Shown here piece by piece: positions 8,411 to 9,610 of a stretch of DNA of 9,610 nucleotides. The notes under the pieces are model-generated. The model ran no database searches. It saw only the letters and a program-made list of their open reading frames with translations, and had not been told where the DNA came from. The DNA comes from Pseudomonadota bacterium. GTDB lineage: Bacteria; Pseudomonadota; Gammaproteobacteria; Burkholderiales; Burkholderiaceae_C. A program made the translations under genes and the position numbers. Location of the stretch: assembly GCA_021798395.1 (NCBI GenBank), contig JAJZHS010000071.1, positions 1 through 9,610 of the forward strand, given 5' to 3'. The stretch's first letter is position 1, and each line of letters begins with the position of its first letter.

Positions 8411-9163
8411 TCAATGCGGCAGCCGCCGCAGCGCCAGGGTCAGCAGGCCGATCAGCAGCGGCTGGTGCACCATGTACACGGTCAGCGGCCGGCGCCCGAG
8501 CCAGGCCAGCGGGCGCAGCGTCGGCAACCGGCGCAGGGCGCGGAAGTCGTCGCGCCGCAGCCAGGCGCCCAGCGCCGCACCGAGCGCGAAGACACCGTAC
8601 CACGGCAGCAGCGGCACGTAGTCCTCGGTGATCGGCTTGTGCGCGATCAGCCCCGTCCAGTTCAGCAAGCGGCCGTCGAACGCGGCGTTGCCCCACAGCG
8701 TCGGCGCCAGCAGCAGCAGCGGCACCAGCAGCACCATCCACGCCCCCAGGCGGCGTCCGAGCCAACGGTGCAGCAGCAGCATCGCGGCCACGCCTTGCAG
8801 GATGCCGAAATAGATGAAGCTGCGCGGAAACGCCAGGTAGCTGCCGGCGGTGACCAGCACCCCGCAGCCGAAAATCTGCGCCCAGCGCTTCCAGAATGCC
8901 GCCGGCGCGCGCGCGCGCGCGTCGCCCCACGCCTGGCTGAGGCCGGCGCACAGCAGGAACAGGCTGACGATGCACATGCGCTGCCCGATCCACCACGGCG
9001 AGTGGTAGAAGTCGAAGCGAACCAGCCCGAACCAGTTCAGGTCGAAGCAGAAATGGAAGCTGACCATCCAGGCGATGGCCAGCCCGCGCACGGTGTCGAG
9101 GCCGCCGAAGCGGGCCCCGCGCACCGCCGGCTGCGCGCGCTCAGGCACACCAGGCGCGCGCAT
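8411..9163 (-). CDS. DUF1624 / HGSNAT-like membrane acyltransferase
   Basis: The 250-residue protein resembles the catalytic domain family of heparan-alpha-glucosaminide N-acetyltransferase (DUF1624), multi-pass proteins thought to move acetyl groups across the membrane onto sugars. About seven hydrophobic helices are visible. The N-terminus shows the family pattern LDTVRGLAIAWMVSFHFCFD with Arg26, His37 and Asp41, followed by FLLCAGLSQAW and IYFGILQGVA. Near the C-terminus are LPWYGVFALGAALGAW and PLTVYMVHQPLLIG, typical of the family. The ATG at 9161-9163 overlaps the purL 3' end by 23 bases; a GTG at 9122-9124 would avoid the overlap and give 237 residues while keeping the family core. Neither has a strong Shine-Dalgarno sequence. 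Overlap or close spacing suggests translation coupled to purL. The acceptor is unknown in bacteria; envelope glycan modification is inference. Confidence 0.85.
   Translation of the reverse strand: MRAPGVPERAQPAVRGARFGGLDTVRGLAIAWMVSFHFCFDLNWFGLVRFDFYHSPWWIGQRMCIVSLFLLCAGLSQAWGDARARAPAAFWKRWAQIFGCGVLVTAGSYLAFPRSFIYFGILQGVAAMLLLHRWLGRRLGAWMVLLVPLLLLAPTLWGNAAFDGRLLNWTGLIAHKPITEDYVPLLPWYGVFALGAALGAWLRRDDFRALRRLPTLRPLAWLGRRPLTVYMVHQPLLIGLLTLALRRLPH
8905..8921. repeat. 17-base alternating GC tract inside the acyltransferase gene
   Basis: An uninterrupted G-C alternation occurs in the coding region and encodes the RARA part of DARARAPAAF in a loop between membrane helices. Such tracts can adopt Z-DNA and can slip during replication. 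Here arginine and alanine codons in GC-rich DNA may explain it fully. Confidence 0.6.
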
Positions 9164-9610
9164 TGCGGAACATCCGCATCCACGGCGACGCGTCGCCCCA
9201 GGCGCGCGGCGCCCAACTGAACTGCAGGCCGCGGAACACCCGCTCCGGGTGCGGCATCAACGCGGTGAAGCGGCCGTCGGGGGTGGTCACGCCGGTCAGT
9301 CCGCCGGGGCTGCCGTTGGGGTTCAGCGGGTAGCGCTCGGTGGCCTGCCCCGCGCCGTCGACGAAGCGCAGTGCCGCGTCGAGGCGCGCCGCGTCGCCCT
9401 GCTGCGAGAAGTCGGCGAAGCCCTCGCCGTGCGCGACCACGATCGGCATGCGGCTTCCGGCCATGCCGCTGAAGAACAGCGACGGCGACTCCAGCACCTC
9501 GACCATCGCCAGCCGCGCCTCGTACTGCTCGGACTTGTTGCGCGTGAAGCGCGGCCAGGCCTGCGCGCCGGGAATCATGCCGCTTAGCGCGGCGAGCATC
9601 TGGCAGCCAT
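9141..9610 (-). CDS. purL: Phosphoribosylformylglycinamidine synthase, C-terminal end (N-terminus outside window)
   Basis: PurL performs the fourth step of purine synthesis, converting FGAR, glutamine and ATP to FGAM. Only the final approximately 156 residues are in the window, all from the C-terminal glutamine amidotransferase domain. The visible part starts with GCQMLAAL, the tail of the nucleophile motif C-N-G-C-Q-M, so the catalytic cysteine lies just beyond the right edge. It continues with PRFTRNKSEQYEAR, PIVVAHGEG and NPNGSPGGLTGVTTPDGR. The catalytic His and Glu are in LMPHPERVFR, and the protein ends WMRMFRNARAWCA. These features match the large single-chain PurL of Proteobacteria (about 1,300 residues). 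The stop at 9141-9143 lies inside the next gene downstream. Confidence 0.97.
   Translation of the reverse strand, partial: GCQMLAALSGMIPGAQAWPRFTRNKSEQYEARLAMVEVLESPSLFFSGMAGSRMPIVVAHGEGFADFSQQGDAARLDAALRFVDGAGQATERYPLNPNGSPGGLTGVTTPDGRFTALMPHPERVFRGLQFSWAPRAWGDASPWMRMFRNARAWCA

Noticed and set aside
9141..9599. A complete small gene beginning at the ATG at 9599
   Set aside because: The frame continues to the right edge with Gly-Cys-Gln before that Met, matching the interior of the PurL glutaminase domain, so this is an internal methionine of a cut gene.

Overview
The window is about 70% GC, densely coded and free of mobile elements, which fits a chromosomal core segment of a high-GC betaproteobacterium. 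Protein flavour suggests Burkholderiales: an E. coli-type Ugd, a PurL ending in NPNGSPGGLTGVTT...PHPERVFR, and a small EthD-like protein. Assignment to a genus is not possible from the sequence alone. No tRNA, rRNA, CRISPR array, insertion sequence or prophage gene was seen. Most long alternative reading frames are shadows caused by GC-rich third codon positions.

Layout. (1) 1-1761, minus strand: most of an FtsH-type membrane AAA+ zinc protease, cut by the left window edge. (2) 1930-2385, minus strand: a small four-helix membrane protein resembling DUF2214, followed by a strong hairpin. (3) 2386-2569: the divergent intergenic region, the least GC-rich part of the window, with a near-palindrome. 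(4) 2570-5055, plus strand: a two-gene unit of L-threonine aldolase (ltaE-like) and iron-sulfur L-serine dehydratase (sdaA), 20 bases apart. (5) 5151-7962, plus strand: UDP-glucose 6-dehydrogenase (ugd), then 25 bases later a CueO-like multicopper oxidase with a twin-arginine signal. (6) 7962-7993: a hairpin fitted between two convergent stop codons. (7) 7994-9610, minus strand, read from right to left: the C-terminal end of purL, a DUF1624/HGSNAT-like membrane acyltransferase overlapping purL by 23 bases, and a small EthD-family protein.

How the genes fit together. The threonine aldolase and serine dehydratase form a plausible catabolic pair feeding glycine, acetaldehyde and pyruvate into central metabolism. 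Ugd supplies UDP-glucuronate for surface polysaccharide or lipid A decoration. The multicopper oxidase acts in the periplasm, probably in copper tolerance. The membrane acyltransferase could modify envelope glycans, but that link is inference. FtsH performs membrane protein quality control. The window looks mostly like ordinary housekeeping and accessory metabolism. I found no convincing undescribed multi-gene system; the oddities worth checking are gene pairings, one FtsH subtype and several palindromic intergenic structures.
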